A stretch of 64,000 bases of DNA, from contig USAE01000001.1 in NCBI GenBank assembly GCA_900552655.1, positions 1-64,000 of the forward strand, in the 5' to 3' direction. The translations under genes were made by a program, and so were the position numbers. The DNA comes from an uncultured Clostridium sp. Lineage in GTDB: Bacteria; Bacillota; Clostridia; TANB77; CAG-508. The notes under the pieces were generated by a model, which was not told the DNA's origin, did no database searches, and worked only from the letters and a program-made list of their open reading frames with translations. Each line of letters begins with the position of its first letter. The stretch's first letter is position 1. This document shows positions 37,079-46,922 of this stretch, in pieces.

Positions 37079-38182
37079 TTAATTTTTATTTAGTGCTTCA
37101 TCCATAACTTTACTTAAATACTTCATGCTGTTTAAACATTGCTCCATTGTGTTTCCTGTAGCACCTATTTCCATTATTGTTGCTGCTTTTGCTACATGTT
37201 GGTTATATCTTGAATTTCTTACCATTATTGGTTTAAACAAGCCTGGATATAGTTCATTTCCTTTTTGTACAATTTTTATAGCAAATTTTAAATTTTGAAC
37301 CCAATCTTTATGTGTAAGACCTCCTCCATCTGTTCCTATTACAAACATTATTTGTGCTACATAATCATCTCCTATTTTTACAGTAGGTGCATATTTTCCT
37401 CCTTCTCCTACTGCATCTCTATGTAAATCTATAACAATTTGCGTATTTGGATTTGCTACTAAATCATTTTTTATGCTAGTAAGTGATCTATTATAAGATC
37501 CACTATACGCAGGATAATCGTGATATGTTTCATTATGTAGAACATTAAATCCATAATTTGTTAGCCTATTCTTTAATTCTCTACCAGCTCTAACAACAGA
37601 AAAATTTAAATCTGTTGTTCTAAAATTACCACTTGGCGTATATTCAAAACCTGCACTTTGTGTATAACTTTCACAAGTATGTGTATGATAAATAATAATA
37701 TCTTTTTTATTTTCTAAATTTATATTTGGTGTTAACATATCTTCTGTTAATTCATATTTAGACTCATTTTTTATCTGAACTCCATTGTATTCATTTGTAT
37801 ATTTATTATTTATATTTCCTCCAGATATGATTTCTGTTCCTACTCCTGTTTTAGCCTCTTCTATTTTTTCTTCTTCTTTTGCTATTTTTACTTCATTATT
37901 TTCCGGCACTTCTTTTGGTATTTCTTTTTCTTTTATATATTTACTCATTTGCAGTTCTGAAGCTAATATTTTCTCTGTATTATCCCTATCCATACTTTTA
38001 AATTCTTTTAATGAGTTTCCATTTGCTAAGATTATTGTATCTTCTATTAAAGGTACTAATGATACTTCTTTTATTTTGTTTTTTCCTATTACTATTATTT
38101 TAATAAGACTCATTAATAAAAATGCTATTATTCCAAAGGATATAATAGCATTTTTCGCTTTTATTACTTTTACATTCACCAT
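37079..38182 (-). CDS. spoIIP: stage II sporulation protein P (peptidoglycan amidase)
   Basis: N-acetylmuramoyl-L-alanine amidase that, with SpoIID and SpoIIM, remodels septal peptidoglycan to drive engulfment. An N-terminal membrane anchor (about residues 12-32) and a Glu/Lys-rich linker precede the SpoIIP domain. Its motifs are IIIYHTHTCESYTQS (catalytic/zinc His), IVIDLHRDAVG, RNSRYNQHVAKAATIMEIGATG and the final NSMKYLSKVMDE. 367 residues match the family. This is strong evidence that the organism makes endospores. It lies between hisS and pyk, not with gpr as in B. subtilis. Confidence 0.93.
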   Translation of the reverse strand: MVNVKVIKAKNAIISFGIIAFLLMSLIKIIVIGKNKIKEVSLVPLIEDTIILANGNSLKEFKSMDRDNTEKILASELQMSKYIKEKEIPKEVPENNEVKIAKEEEKIEEAKTGVGTEIISGGNINNKYTNEYNGVQIKNESKYELTEDMLTPNINLENKKDIIIYHTHTCESYTQSAGFEYTPSGNFRTTDLNFSVVRAGRELKNRLTNYGFNVLHNETYHDYPAYSGSYNRSLTSIKNDLVANPNTQIVIDLHRDAVGEGGKYAPTVKIGDDYVAQIMFVIGTDGGGLTHKDWVQNLKFAIKIVQKGNELYPGLFKPIMVRNSRYNQHVAKAATIMEIGATGNTMEQCLNSMKYLSKVMDEALNKN

Positions 38183-38303
38183 AAATTCTTTTCACCCTTG
38201 TATATATATAATTAATATATATTCCACTCACTTAAAAAATATGACAAATCTTACATAATATTTTATTAAATTTTTTACTACATATGAAAGCTAACAATGT
38301 GAA

Positions 38304-39620
38304 TTATTTGTTTATATTTTTAACTATTTCTTCTGCTTGCATATTAATTTCTTTTTCTTCACCAGTTTTCATGTTTTTTAATTTAATTTTATTTAATCTA
38401 ATTTCGTCATCTCCTACAACAATTACATATGGTATTTCTAATTTATCTGCATATTTAAATTTTGCTTTTAATTTTTTATTATTTAAATATATTTCTGTAT
38501 TTACTCCTAATTTTCTTATTTCTGTAGATAATTTTATTGGCTCTTCTAAGTTTTCTGTTAAAGGAATAATTAAAACATCTGAAATAGATTTCTTTTCTGC
38601 TTTAATTATATTTAATTCATTTAATTTATAAAATAATCTAGTAAGCCCAATAGAAATTCCTACTCCTGGTAAACTTTTTTCTGTGTAATATTCTGCTAAA
38701 TTTTCGTATCTACCTCCAGAGCATACACTTCCTAGCTCTCTGTAATCATTTAAAAATGTTTCATATACTGTTCCTGTATAATAATCTAATCCTCTAGCAA
38801 TTGTTAAATCTACTTTAAAATTATCCTCTGGAACACCAAATAATCTTACATTTTTTACTACTGTTTTTAATTCTTCTAAACCTTTTTTATAAACATCATT
38901 ATTTATTCCTAAATTTTCTAATTTTTCTATCTTTTCATTTGAAGTTCCTTCTATTTCTATAAAATCTATTATAAATTTTATTTGTTGTTCTTCTACGCCT
39001 ATTTTTTGTAGTTCTTCTATTACAGCATCTTTTCCTATTTTGTCTATTTTATCTATAATTCTTAAAATTTCTGTAGAATTTTCTTTTTGGTCTATTCCTT
39101 CGAACAATCCATTTAAAATTTTTCTATTATTTATTTTAATTGTAAAATCTTCAAATCCTAATTCTCTAAAAAGATTGTAAATAACGCTTGGTATTTCTGC
39201 ATCATTTATTAAGTCTAGTTCTCCATCACCTATTATGTCTATATCACATTGGTAAAATTCTCTATATCTACCCTTTTGTGCACGTTCACCTCTATATACT
39301 TTTCCTATTTGATATCTTCTAAATGGAAAACTTAAACTTCCATAATTTTTAGCCACATATTTAGCAAGTGGTACTGTTAAGTCAAACCTTAAAGCTAAAT
39401 CATTTTCACCTTTTTGAACTCTATATATTTGCTTTTCTGTTTCTCCTCCTGCTTTTGCAAGTAAAACTTCTGCTGATTCAATTATTGGTGTATCTAATGG
39501 TAAAAAACCAAATTTTTCATATATCTTTTGAATTTTCTCTTTCATCTGGTTAAACAATATTTGTTCATTTGGTAGTAATTCCATAAAACCAGATAATGTT
39601 CTTGGCTCTATTCTTTCCAT
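38304..39620 (-). CDS. hisS: histidyl-tRNA synthetase
   Basis: Class II synthetase that charges tRNA-His. Motif 1 region IEPRTLSGFMELLPNEQ, motif 2 LRFDLTVPLAKYVAKNYGSLPF-type stretch, ARGLDYYTGTVYETF and GGRYENLAEYY (His-binding), and a C-terminal anticodon domain with DVLIIPLTENLEEP. The start is taken as ATG 39620 (MERIEPRTL), eight bases after AAGGAG; a GTG three codons upstream is possible but inside the ribosome site. 438 residues. It lies 12 bp from the hydrolase gene, apparently one operon with rel and recJ. Confidence 0.94.
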   Translation of the reverse strand: MERIEPRTLSGFMELLPNEQILFNQMKEKIQKIYEKFGFLPLDTPIIESAEVLLAKAGGETEKQIYRVQKGENDLALRFDLTVPLAKYVAKNYGSLSFPFRRYQIGKVYRGERAQKGRYREFYQCDIDIIGDGELDLINDAEIPSVIYNLFRELGFEDFTIKINNRKILNGLFEGIDQKENSTEILRIIDKIDKIGKDAVIEELQKIGVEEQQIKFIIDFIEIEGTSNEKIEKLENLGINNDVYKKGLEELKTVVKNVRLFGVPEDNFKVDLTIARGLDYYTGTVYETFLNDYRELGSVCSGGRYENLAEYYTEKSLPGVGISIGLTRLFYKLNELNIIKAEKKSISDVLIIPLTENLEEPIKLSTEIRKLGVNTEIYLNNKKLKAKFKYADKLEIPYVIVVGDDEIRLNKIKLKNMKTGEEKEINMQAEEIVKNINK

Positions 39621-39641
39621 ATTTTTCACTCCTTATTTTAT

Positions 39642-40289
39642 TTAGTCTATATTTGGTTTTGCTTCCAAATATATTGGCTTTTCATCTCCTATTCTAGTTG
39701 GTCTACCATGGCCTGGGTATACTATTGTTTCTTCTGGCAATATTAGTAATTTCTCTATTATAGAATTCATAATATCATCAAAATTACTTGTTGGTAAATC
39801 TACTCTGCCCCATGCACCCTTAAATAAGGTATCACCTGAAAATAACATACCCTCTTTTTTACAATAAAGAGATGTTCCATCATTTGTGTGCCCTGGTGTA
39901 TGGATAACTTTAAATTCTATATCTCCTACATGTAAAACATCTTCATCATCTACAATAGTATCTTCTTTTACATTTAATGGTGGTATTCCAATATAATCTG
40001 AAAGTATAGGTGTTCCATTTTCTAGGTTTTCTCTTCCGTTTCTATGAATTAAAACTTTACCACCTTTACTATTTTTTAGTTCGTTTACTCCATTAATATG
40101 GTCTGCATGGCAATGCGTTAAATATATGTATTTTAATTTTACGTCCAAATTTTCTAAAATTTCTACTATTTTTGGTACATTGCCAGCTGGATCTATTACT
40201 ATTGCTTCTTTCTTTTTTTCGTCTATAACAATATAACAATTAGTTTCTCCTACAAACTTCATTTGTACTTTTATTCTTTTTAGTATCAT
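39642..40289 (-). CDS. metallo-beta-lactamase fold hydrolase (glyoxalase II-like)
   Basis: Two-metal hydrolase of 215 residues. The metal-binding HxHxDH is in LTHCHADHINGV, further ligands in IHTPGHTNDGTSLY and LFSGDTLFKGAWGR, and the final His in VYPGHGRPTRIGDE. This small glyoxalase II-like class is commonly encoded between rel and hisS in Firmicutes, as here (10 bp and 12 bp gaps). Substrate unknown; thioester hydrolysis is the usual guess. Confidence 0.88.
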   Translation of the reverse strand: MILKRIKVQMKFVGETNCYIVIDEKKKEAIVIDPAGNVPKIVEILENLDVKLKYIYLTHCHADHINGVNELKNSKGGKVLIHRNGRENLENGTPILSDYIGIPPLNVKEDTIVDDEDVLHVGDIEFKVIHTPGHTNDGTSLYCKKEGMLFSGDTLFKGAWGRVDLPTSNFDDIMNSIIEKLLILPEETIVYPGHGRPTRIGDEKPIYLEAKPNID

Positions 40290-40299
40290 AAAAACTCCT

Positions 40300-42498
40300 T
40301 TATTTTTTTCTTGCTACTTCGTATACGCTATCTATTTTTCTTAGTTCTTTTAATACTTTATTTAGTTCTTCTATATTTTCAACCTCTATAGTTATTTCTA
40401 TTGTTGCAATATGCTCTTTAGTAGTTTTGGAATTTAAAGCTATTAGTTTTGTTTTTACATTACCTAAAACTTGAATAACCTCTGCTAGTAAACCTGCTCT
40501 GTCATTTGCAAATACTGTTATATCAACATTATAAGCTGCTGTTTCTTCTGTATACCAGTAAACGTCTATAATTCTATCTTCTTCTTTTAGTAAGTCTTTT
40601 ACATTTACACAATCTGTTCTATGTACAGAAACTCCTCTTCCTTTTGTAATATATCCTATTATATTATCTCCTGGTACAGGGTTACAACATTTAGAAAGTT
40701 TTACTAAGCAATTATCTATTCCTTTTACTACTACACCTGTGTTAGATGGTTTTATATGCTTTCTTTTACTTGTTAATTCTTCTATTTTTTGTTCTATATT
40801 TTCTTCGTTATGAGCTTTTCTATATTCTTCTAACATTCTAGATATAATTTTAACTTGTGATATTGCTCCAAAACCAACACTTGCATACATTTCTTCTACA
40901 TTTTTAAATTTGTATCTATCTAGTGCTGCATTTATATAATCTTGTTTAAACAATTCGTCATGACTTATTCCTATTCTTTTTATTTCTTTTTCTATTAGTT
41001 CTTTTCCTTTTTCTATGTTCTCTGTTCTTTGTTCTTTCTTAAACCATGATTGAATTTTACTTTTTGCTTTTGTTGTTTTTATAAATTTAAGCCAATCTCT
41101 ACTAGGACCTTTTTGAGAGTCAGATGTCATAATTTCTATTATATCCCCACTCTTTAACTTTGTTATTATTGGCATCATTTTGCTATTTATTTTACATCCA
41201 ACCATATGGTTTCCTATTTCTTCATGAATGCTATAAGCAAAATCTATTGGCGTTGCTTCTCTTGGTAATACTAATATTTTTCCCTTTGGTGTAAATACAT
41301 ATACTTCATCTTCAAATAATTCTGTTTTTAATGTATTTAAAAACTCTTGAGGATCTTTCATGTCTTGTTGCCATTCTAAGGTTTCTCTAAGCCATGAAAG
41401 TTTGTCATTTGTAACTTCTACAACTTGTTTTCCTTTTTTTCCATAATTTGCTTCTTTATATGCCCAATGTGCTGCTATACCATATTCTGCAATTCTATGC
41501 ATTTCCCATGTACGTATTTGTACTTCGAATGGAGTTCCTTTTTCTCCTAATAATGTTGTGTGTATAGATTGGTACATATTAGGCTTTGGTACTGCTATAT
41601 AATCTTTAAATCTTCCTGGCATTGGGCTATACATTTCGTGTACAACACCTAATGCAGTGTAACAATCTTTTACAGAATTTACTAATATTCTTAATGCAAA
41701 TAAATCGTAAATTTGATCTAAAGTTTTGTTATCTCTTTTCATTTTTCTATATATAGAATATAAATGTTTTGCCCTACCTGTTACTTCTGCTTCGATTTTT
41801 TGTTTCTTAAGAGCTCCTCTAATATCTCCCATTATTTTTTCTATAAATTTTAATCTTTCTTCTCTTTTTTTGTCTATACCTTCAACTAATTCTCTATATT
41901 CTTCTGGATATAAGTATTTGAAAGCTAAATCTTCTAATTCCCATTTTAAAGAATATATACCTAAACGATTTGCAAGTGGAGCATATAACTCCATTGTTTC
42001 TTTTGCATTTGCAATTTGCCTATCTCTTCTTAAATATTTTAATGTACGCAAATTATGTAATCTATCTGCTAGTTTTATTATTATAACTCTAATATCTTTT
42101 CCCATTGCAAGAAACATTTTTCTGTAGTTTTCCACTTGGCGCTCTTCTGTACTTGCTTGATATCTTAGTTCTCCAAGTTTTGTAACTCCAGCAACCATGT
42201 TGGCAATTTCTTCTCCAAAATCTCTTACTAAATCTTCATGTGTAACCTCTGTATCTTCTACAACATCATGTAATAGCGCAGCACAAATTGTTGACTCGTC
42301 TAAACCTATATCTGCTAAAATATAAGCAACTTGTACTGGATGTATTATATATGGTTCTCCAGATTTTCTACATTGTGTACCATGCTTTTCTTTTGCATAG
42401 TTATAAGCTTTTAATATTATTTTAGTATCTGCCCATCTTTTTTTCTGTTTTACTAAACCTATTATATCCTCTATCGTTTTATTTTGTACTTCTGACAT
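40300..42498 (-). CDS. relA: bifunctional (p)ppGpp synthetase/hydrolase Rel
   Basis: Stringent-response enzyme of 732 residues. The hydrolase HD domain is visible in YIIHPVQVAYILADIGLD and AALLHDVVEDTEVT. The synthetase domain has AKHLYSIYRKMKRDNKT and DLFALRILV. TGS (VYVFTPKGKILVLPREATPIDFAYSI), a zinc-finger-type region (LVKLSKCCNPVPGDN) and a C-terminal ACT domain follow. All domains seem intact, so both activities are likely. The start is ATG 42498 after AAGGGGG; a TTG two codons upstream is less well placed. It couples amino-acid starvation to gene expression, relevant if CGG decoding responds to starvation. Confidence 0.94.
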   Translation of the reverse strand: MSEVQNKTIEDIIGLVKQKKRWADTKIILKAYNYAKEKHGTQCRKSGEPYIIHPVQVAYILADIGLDESTICAALLHDVVEDTEVTHEDLVRDFGEEIANMVAGVTKLGELRYQASTEERQVENYRKMFLAMGKDIRVIIIKLADRLHNLRTLKYLRRDRQIANAKETMELYAPLANRLGIYSLKWELEDLAFKYLYPEEYRELVEGIDKKREERLKFIEKIMGDIRGALKKQKIEAEVTGRAKHLYSIYRKMKRDNKTLDQIYDLFALRILVNSVKDCYTALGVVHEMYSPMPGRFKDYIAVPKPNMYQSIHTTLLGEKGTPFEVQIRTWEMHRIAEYGIAAHWAYKEANYGKKGKQVVEVTNDKLSWLRETLEWQQDMKDPQEFLNTLKTELFEDEVYVFTPKGKILVLPREATPIDFAYSIHEEIGNHMVGCKINSKMMPIITKLKSGDIIEIMTSDSQKGPSRDWLKFIKTTKAKSKIQSWFKKEQRTENIEKGKELIEKEIKRIGISHDELFKQDYINAALDRYKFKNVEEMYASVGFGAISQVKIISRMLEEYRKAHNEENIEQKIEELTSKRKHIKPSNTGVVVKGIDNCLVKLSKCCNPVPGDNIIGYITKGRGVSVHRTDCVNVKDLLKEEDRIIDVYWYTEETAAYNVDITVFANDRAGLLAEVIQVLGNVKTKLIALNSKTTKEHIATIEITIEVENIEELNKVLKELRKIDSVYEVARKK

Positions 42499-42512
42499 AA
42501 GCAATCCCCCTT

Positions 42513-44201
42513 CTAATAGCTTTTTCTAATGTCTTTTACATTTATTTGTATAGAGCTAAATCCATTAAAACTATTAATTTCTAATGTTCCTACAATATCT
42601 ATTTTATCTCCAATTCTATATTCTTCTGCTAAGAAGCCTATATCGAATCCTATAGCATTAATTACAAAATTTTCGTCCCTTAAAGTAAGTTTTAAATGTC
42701 TTCCTTCTGAAAGAGCTCTTATAGAATCTATTTTTAAATTTTTTATTAAAAATAATGGAACTTTATTTGATTCTCCAAAAGGCTCTAATATACTTAAACT
42801 TTTTATTAAATCCATATTTATATCTTTTAACTTTAGTTCTTCGTCTATATAAATAATTGGTTTTAATTCTTTAATATTACTTTCTTTTGCAATTTTATTA
42901 AATCTTTCTTTGAATTTCTCGAAATTTTCTTTTTTTAATGTAAGACCAACAGCCATGGCATGACCACCATATTTTTCTAGTAAGTCATCACATTTTGTTA
43001 AGCTTTCGTATAAATCAAATCCCGGTATGCTTCTTCCTGAACCTTTTGCTATGTCATCTTCAAAGCTTAATAATATACTTGGTTTATAATATTTGTCTGT
43101 TACTTTAGAAGAAACAATTCCAATAACACCATGATGCCAATTGTTTCCACCCACAACTATAGAATCATTTTCATCTAAATTATTTTTTTCTATTTTTTGT
43201 ACTACTTCTTCATATATATTTTTCTCTGTAGATTGTCTTAAAGTATTGTAATCGTTCAGTTCTTTTGTAATTTCTAATGCACTTTCTAAATTATTTGCTA
43301 AAAATAAATTTAAAGCTTCTTCTTCGTGCCCCATTCTACCAGAAGCATTTATTCTTGGCGCGACTCCAAATGAAATTGTATTTGAATCTATTTCTTTATA
43401 TCCTGAACTTTTTATTAGTTCTCTTAAACCTAAATTTTTAGTAACTTTTATTAGCATTAGTCCTAATTTTGCTATAGTTCTATTTTCACCTTCTAATGGA
43501 ACTATATCTGCTATTGTTCCTACACATACTAAATCTAAATATTTTAAATATTCTTCTGGTTTAATATCTAACTTTATGGAAATTGCCTGAATTAATTTAA
43601 ATACTACTCCTACTCCTGCTAATGATCTAAAGGGATACGTATTATCTTTTCTTTTGGCATCAATTACAGCTATTGCATTTGGGAGCTTTTCTCCAACTTC
43701 ATGATGGTCTGTAACTATTATGTCCATTCCTAAACTTTTTACATATTCTATTTCATCTATTGCAGAAATCCCACAATCTACTGTTATTATTAAATCTATC
43801 CCTTTTTCTTTTATTTTTTCTATAGCAGATTTATTTAATCCATACCCTTCATGCAACCTATTTGGTATATATGTGTCTACCATAATACCTCTATCTAATA
43901 AATATTTCTTTAAAACAGTGGTACTAGTTATTCCATCTACATCATAATCACCATAAATTAGTATCTTTTCTTTATTATTAATTGCTTTTATTATTCTTTC
44001 TACTGCTATATCCATTTCCTTAAATAAAAAAGGATCATAAAAATCATCTCTTGTAGGATTTATAAATATTCTTACATCTTCATCTTTTATTACATTTCTA
44101 TTAACAATTATTTTTCCTATTACTTTGTTTAAATTATATCTATTACATATATCATCTACTAATTTTTCATCTGAACTATAAAATTCCCATTTTTTTATCA
44201 T
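42513..44201 (-). CDS. recJ: single-stranded-DNA-specific exonuclease RecJ
   Basis: 5'-3' exonuclease for recombinational and mismatch repair. DHH-family motifs are ILIYGDYDVDGITSTTVL (motif I), ITVDCGISAIDEI (II), VTDHHEVGEKLP (III) and GVGVVFKL (IV). The DHHA1 domain contains APRINASGRMGHEEEAL and KGSGRSIPGFDLYESL. 562 residues is normal. It precedes rel with an 11-14 bp gap, part of the recJ-rel-hydrolase-hisS arrangement common in Firmicutes. Confidence 0.94.
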   Translation of the reverse strand: MIKKWEFYSSDEKLVDDICNRYNLNKVIGKIIVNRNVIKDEDVRIFINPTRDDFYDPFLFKEMDIAVERIIKAINNKEKILIYGDYDVDGITSTTVLKKYLLDRGIMVDTYIPNRLHEGYGLNKSAIEKIKEKGIDLIITVDCGISAIDEIEYVKSLGMDIIVTDHHEVGEKLPNAIAVIDAKRKDNTYPFRSLAGVGVVFKLIQAISIKLDIKPEEYLKYLDLVCVGTIADIVPLEGENRTIAKLGLMLIKVTKNLGLRELIKSSGYKEIDSNTISFGVAPRINASGRMGHEEEALNLFLANNLESALEITKELNDYNTLRQSTEKNIYEEVVQKIEKNNLDENDSIVVGGNNWHHGVIGIVSSKVTDKYYKPSILLSFEDDIAKGSGRSIPGFDLYESLTKCDDLLEKYGGHAMAVGLTLKKENFEKFKERFNKIAKESNIKELKPIIYIDEELKLKDINMDLIKSLSILEPFGESNKVPLFLIKNLKIDSIRALSEGRHLKLTLRDENFVINAIGFDIGFLAEEYRIGDKIDIVGTLEINSFNGFSSIQINVKDIRKSY

Positions 44202-44269
44202 TCACTTTCTCCTCGTATTATACAATTTGTACAATATTGTATAACATTTCTTCTTTTTTTTAAAGAGGT

Positions 44270-44953
44270 TTACAATAATTTTATTAAACAAATTATAATA
44301 TATAAAATTATTAAATATAATTTAGATGATATTAGTTTATAACATGTGTATTTTATGCCTATGTTATTTATTTTTTCATATTCTTCTGTAATTTTTTTTG
44401 TTTCTTTTACATTATGTTCTTCTAGATATTCTTTTGCAATATATTTTGCTTTTGTCATTGCTTCTATTTCTAAATAACTTCTTATTACATAAAATACCAT
44501 TGCTAAAATTAACATTATTGATACAAATAATATATAATTTTTTATTACTCCTACTACTGTTAGTATTGTTATTACCAACCAAAATAAGTTTAATAAATTT
44601 GTAAAAATATAGTTAAACCATAACACATTTTTATTTTGAATGGAATGTACACATTCGTGTGCTATTGTTTGAATTCTTGTAAAAAATTTTTTATCTTTAT
44701 TTAAAATAATTTTATCTGTTGCTATAAAGTAAAAGCAATTTGTTTTTTCCTCTTCTTCCACCTTTACTTTTTCATTATTTAGTTTTTTCAATATTTCCTT
44801 ACAAATTACCACATTATTTGGAAGTTCTTGTGTTCTAGCATTTAAACTCTCATTTTCGGCAATTTTCATTATCTCTTTTTTATTAGTCTTTAAAACTATT
44901 TTTAATATAATTTGTGTAATTATTATTATTATTAAAATTATTAAAAGCTCCAT
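44270..44953 (-). CDS. membrane-bound zinc metallopeptidase-like protein (HExxH)
   Basis: Putative membrane protease of about 227 residues. It has a leading hydrophobic segment (MELLIILIIIIITQIILKIV), a cytosolic or external Lys/Glu-rich stretch, then IQTIAHECVHSIQNKNVLWF with the zinc motif HECVH (about residues 99-103), and more membrane helices after it. This recalls the YugP-type neutral zinc peptidases. An upstream in-frame TTG at 44977 lies inside a perfect hairpin that looks like the terminator of the preceding gene, so ATG 44953 is preferred. Substrate unknown. Confidence 0.75.
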   Translation of the reverse strand: MELLIILIIIIITQIILKIVLKTNKKEIMKIAENESLNARTQELPNNVVICKEILKKLNNEKVKVEEEEKTNCFYFIATDKIILNKDKKFFTRIQTIAHECVHSIQNKNVLWFNYIFTNLLNLFWLVITILTVVGVIKNYILFVSIMLILAMVFYVIRSYLEIEAMTKAKYIAKEYLEEHNVKETKKITEEYEKINNIGIKYTCYKLISSKLYLIILYIIICLIKLL

Positions 44954-44965
44954 ATAAACAAAATA

Positions 44966-44988
44966 AGGGATATACAATATATCCCTTC
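44966..44988 (-). terminator. perfect hairpin after the YlbF-like gene
   Basis: AAGGGATATA-TTG-TATATCCCTT is an exact 10-bp inverted repeat with a three-base loop; on the minus strand TTATTTTGTTT follows. It ends the ylbF-like transcript. Confidence 0.75.
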
Positions 44989-44998
44989 CCCCTTACTT

Positions 44999-45334
44999 TT
45001 ATTCTATAACATCTTTTATTGCTTCACTTATTATTTTATTTATATCTGTTACCATTACGCTAAATCTCATTTCTGATTCTAAATAATTTTTAGCTACTTC
45101 ATTTTGATATAATTCTGTATATAAATTTTGTAATTTTACACTTAATTCATTTGAATTTGTTTCACCTTTTAGCATTGCTTTTTGCATTTCTACTCTTAAT
45201 TTGTCAAATTCTTCTATCTTACTTTTTATTTCTACATTAGATTCTATTTGTTCTTTTGAATTTTTATAAGCTTTATACTCTTCTGTTAATTTTATTTCTG
45301 ATGCTAATTTATTAGCTGTATCATATATATTCAT
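44999..45334 (-). CDS. YlbF/YmcA family regulator
   Basis: All-helical, 111-residue protein of the YlbF/YmcA (DUF964) family, which in B. subtilis binds RNase Y and affects mRNA maturation, competence and sporulation. The sequence is strongly amphipathic and charged (KLASEIKLTEEYKAYKNSKE, SKIEEFDKLRVEMQKAMLKG) with no catalytic motif, as expected. It is 15 bp from the GT4 gene upstream and ends at a clear hairpin. The family call is firm; the exact partner in this organism is not known. Confidence 0.85.
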   Translation of the reverse strand: MNIYDTANKLASEIKLTEEYKAYKNSKEQIESNVEIKSKIEEFDKLRVEMQKAMLKGETNSNELSVKLQNLYTELYQNEVAKNYLESEMRFSVMVTDINKIISEAIKDVIE

Positions 45335-45349
45335 TGCTTAGCCTCCTTC

Positions 45350-46642
45350 TTAAGCATATGCATGTCTTTTTTTGAAACTTAATAAGTTTGTAATTTCTCC
45401 TTGTGTATTTTTAGCTTTCTTTGTTTTTCTAGCTTTTTCTTGTTCTAATTCTCTTCTTTGTTTTTCTGCCATTGTTTGACATATTGCTTTTTGATATATA
45501 AAATGTGTATCTTGAGCTATTTTGTTCCAGTTATATTGTGCTTTTACTTTTGCTTTTGCCGCTCTTGAAACTTCTGCACCTAAACCTGGGTTATATAGTA
45601 ATTCTAATATAGAATCTGCTATCGAATTTGGGTTACCTGCATAACTTTTCATTCCATTTTCTCTATGTTGTACTATTTCATTTAGTCCACCAACATCTGA
45701 AACTACAACTGGTGTTCCAGATAACATTCCTTCTAACGCTACAACTCCAAATGGTTCATATGTACTTGGGAATACCGCTACGTCTGCACATTTATACATT
45801 TTAGTAACTTGATTTAAATTTAAATATCCTGTAAAGTAAACTTTATTTTCTATGTTTAATCTTCTTACTTCATCTCTTAGCTCGTCTATCATTCCACCTT
45901 TTCCAGCTATTATTAGTTTCGAGTCATGATATCCATTTAATACTTTTGGCATTGCTGCTATTAAGTTTTGTATTCCTTTTTCGTAAACAAGTCTTCCTAC
46001 ATAAAGAATTATTTTTTCGTTATCTGCTGCATATTGTCTTCTGAAGTTATAATCTTTTTCTACTCCATTATATAAATTTAAATTAACTCCATTTGGTACT
46101 ACATTTATCTTTTCATATGGTAATCCAAATAATCTTTGTAATTCACTTTTCATATAATTACTATTTACTATTACTTCTGTTGATTCATATGTTAGCATCC
46201 ATTCTGTATCATTTATATATCTTTGTACTTCATCATGTATTCCAGAATTTCTTCCTGCCTCTGTTGCATGTATTGTTGCTATAATTGGTGTTTTAAAAGA
46301 ATCTTTTAAAGTTTTTGCTGCATATGCAACTAACCAATCGTGTGCATGTATTACATCAAATGGGCCTTCTTTATTTATTATTTCTGTAGCTTTTGATATT
46401 AAATTAAAGTTTAATTGCATTATCCAGTCTATAAAATTATTTGGATTTATCATATAGTTGTTTACTCTATATACTTTAACTCCGTTGTCATCTTCAAAAT
46501 CTTCTACATTTCCTTCTTTGTAAGTAACTACTGTTACTTCGTGACCATCTTTTATTAATCTATGGGATAAGTCGTGTACTACCCTTGCAATTCCACCTAC
46601 TACCCTTGGTGGATATTCCCATGTTAACATTAAAATTTTCAT
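45350..46642 (-). CDS. GT4 glycosyltransferase, glycogen-synthase-like
   Basis: GT-B transferase, 430 residues, beginning MKILMLTWEYPPRVVGGIAR, the acceptor loop typical of glycogen synthases and related alpha-glucan or glycolipid transferases. It also has VIHAHDWLVAYAAKTL, the donor-side NEKIILYVGRLVYEKGIQNL, and STYEPFGVVALEGMLSGTPVVVS with the conserved glutamates. No ADP-glucose pyrophosphorylase or branching enzyme is nearby, so the product may be a short glucan or a glycolipid and not bulk glycogen. It heads the unit with the YlbF-like gene. Confidence 0.82.
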   Translation of the reverse strand: MKILMLTWEYPPRVVGGIARVVHDLSHRLIKDGHEVTVVTYKEGNVEDFEDDNGVKVYRVNNYMINPNNFIDWIMQLNFNLISKATEIINKEGPFDVIHAHDWLVAYAAKTLKDSFKTPIIATIHATEAGRNSGIHDEVQRYINDTEWMLTYESTEVIVNSNYMKSELQRLFGLPYEKINVVPNGVNLNLYNGVEKDYNFRRQYAADNEKIILYVGRLVYEKGIQNLIAAMPKVLNGYHDSKLIIAGKGGMIDELRDEVRRLNIENKVYFTGYLNLNQVTKMYKCADVAVFPSTYEPFGVVALEGMLSGTPVVVSDVGGLNEIVQHRENGMKSYAGNPNSIADSILELLYNPGLGAEVSRAAKAKVKAQYNWNKIAQDTHFIYQKAICQTMAEKQRRELEQEKARKTKKAKNTQGEITNLLSFKKRHAYA

Positions 46643-46922
46643 TTACATAAGCCCCTTTCGATATACATTTTCTTTCGTATTTTACATTTAAACATATTGG
46701 TTTATATTGTATATAACTTTTATTAAAATGTAAATAACTTTTTGTAAAATATTGTGTTTTTTTGTAGTTTTTTTATATTTATTTTTTTCACTTTTTTATT
46801 TTGTTATTAATATAATTTAAAAGACAATATTTTTTATAAAAAAACCTTTAAAGTAGTATATATTTTTTATTTTCTACATAAAATTGCTCTTTTTAGGTTA
46901 TGTAATTTAGGAGGTGTTTTTT
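46643..46922. other. 280-bp divergent intergenic region
   Basis: Very A/T-rich spacer between the GT4 gene (minus) and asnB (plus). It should hold both promoters, but I see no confident -35/-10 pair, no conserved leader and no ORF. The asnB ribosome site TAGGAGG (46908-46914) is at its right end. Confidence 0.5.
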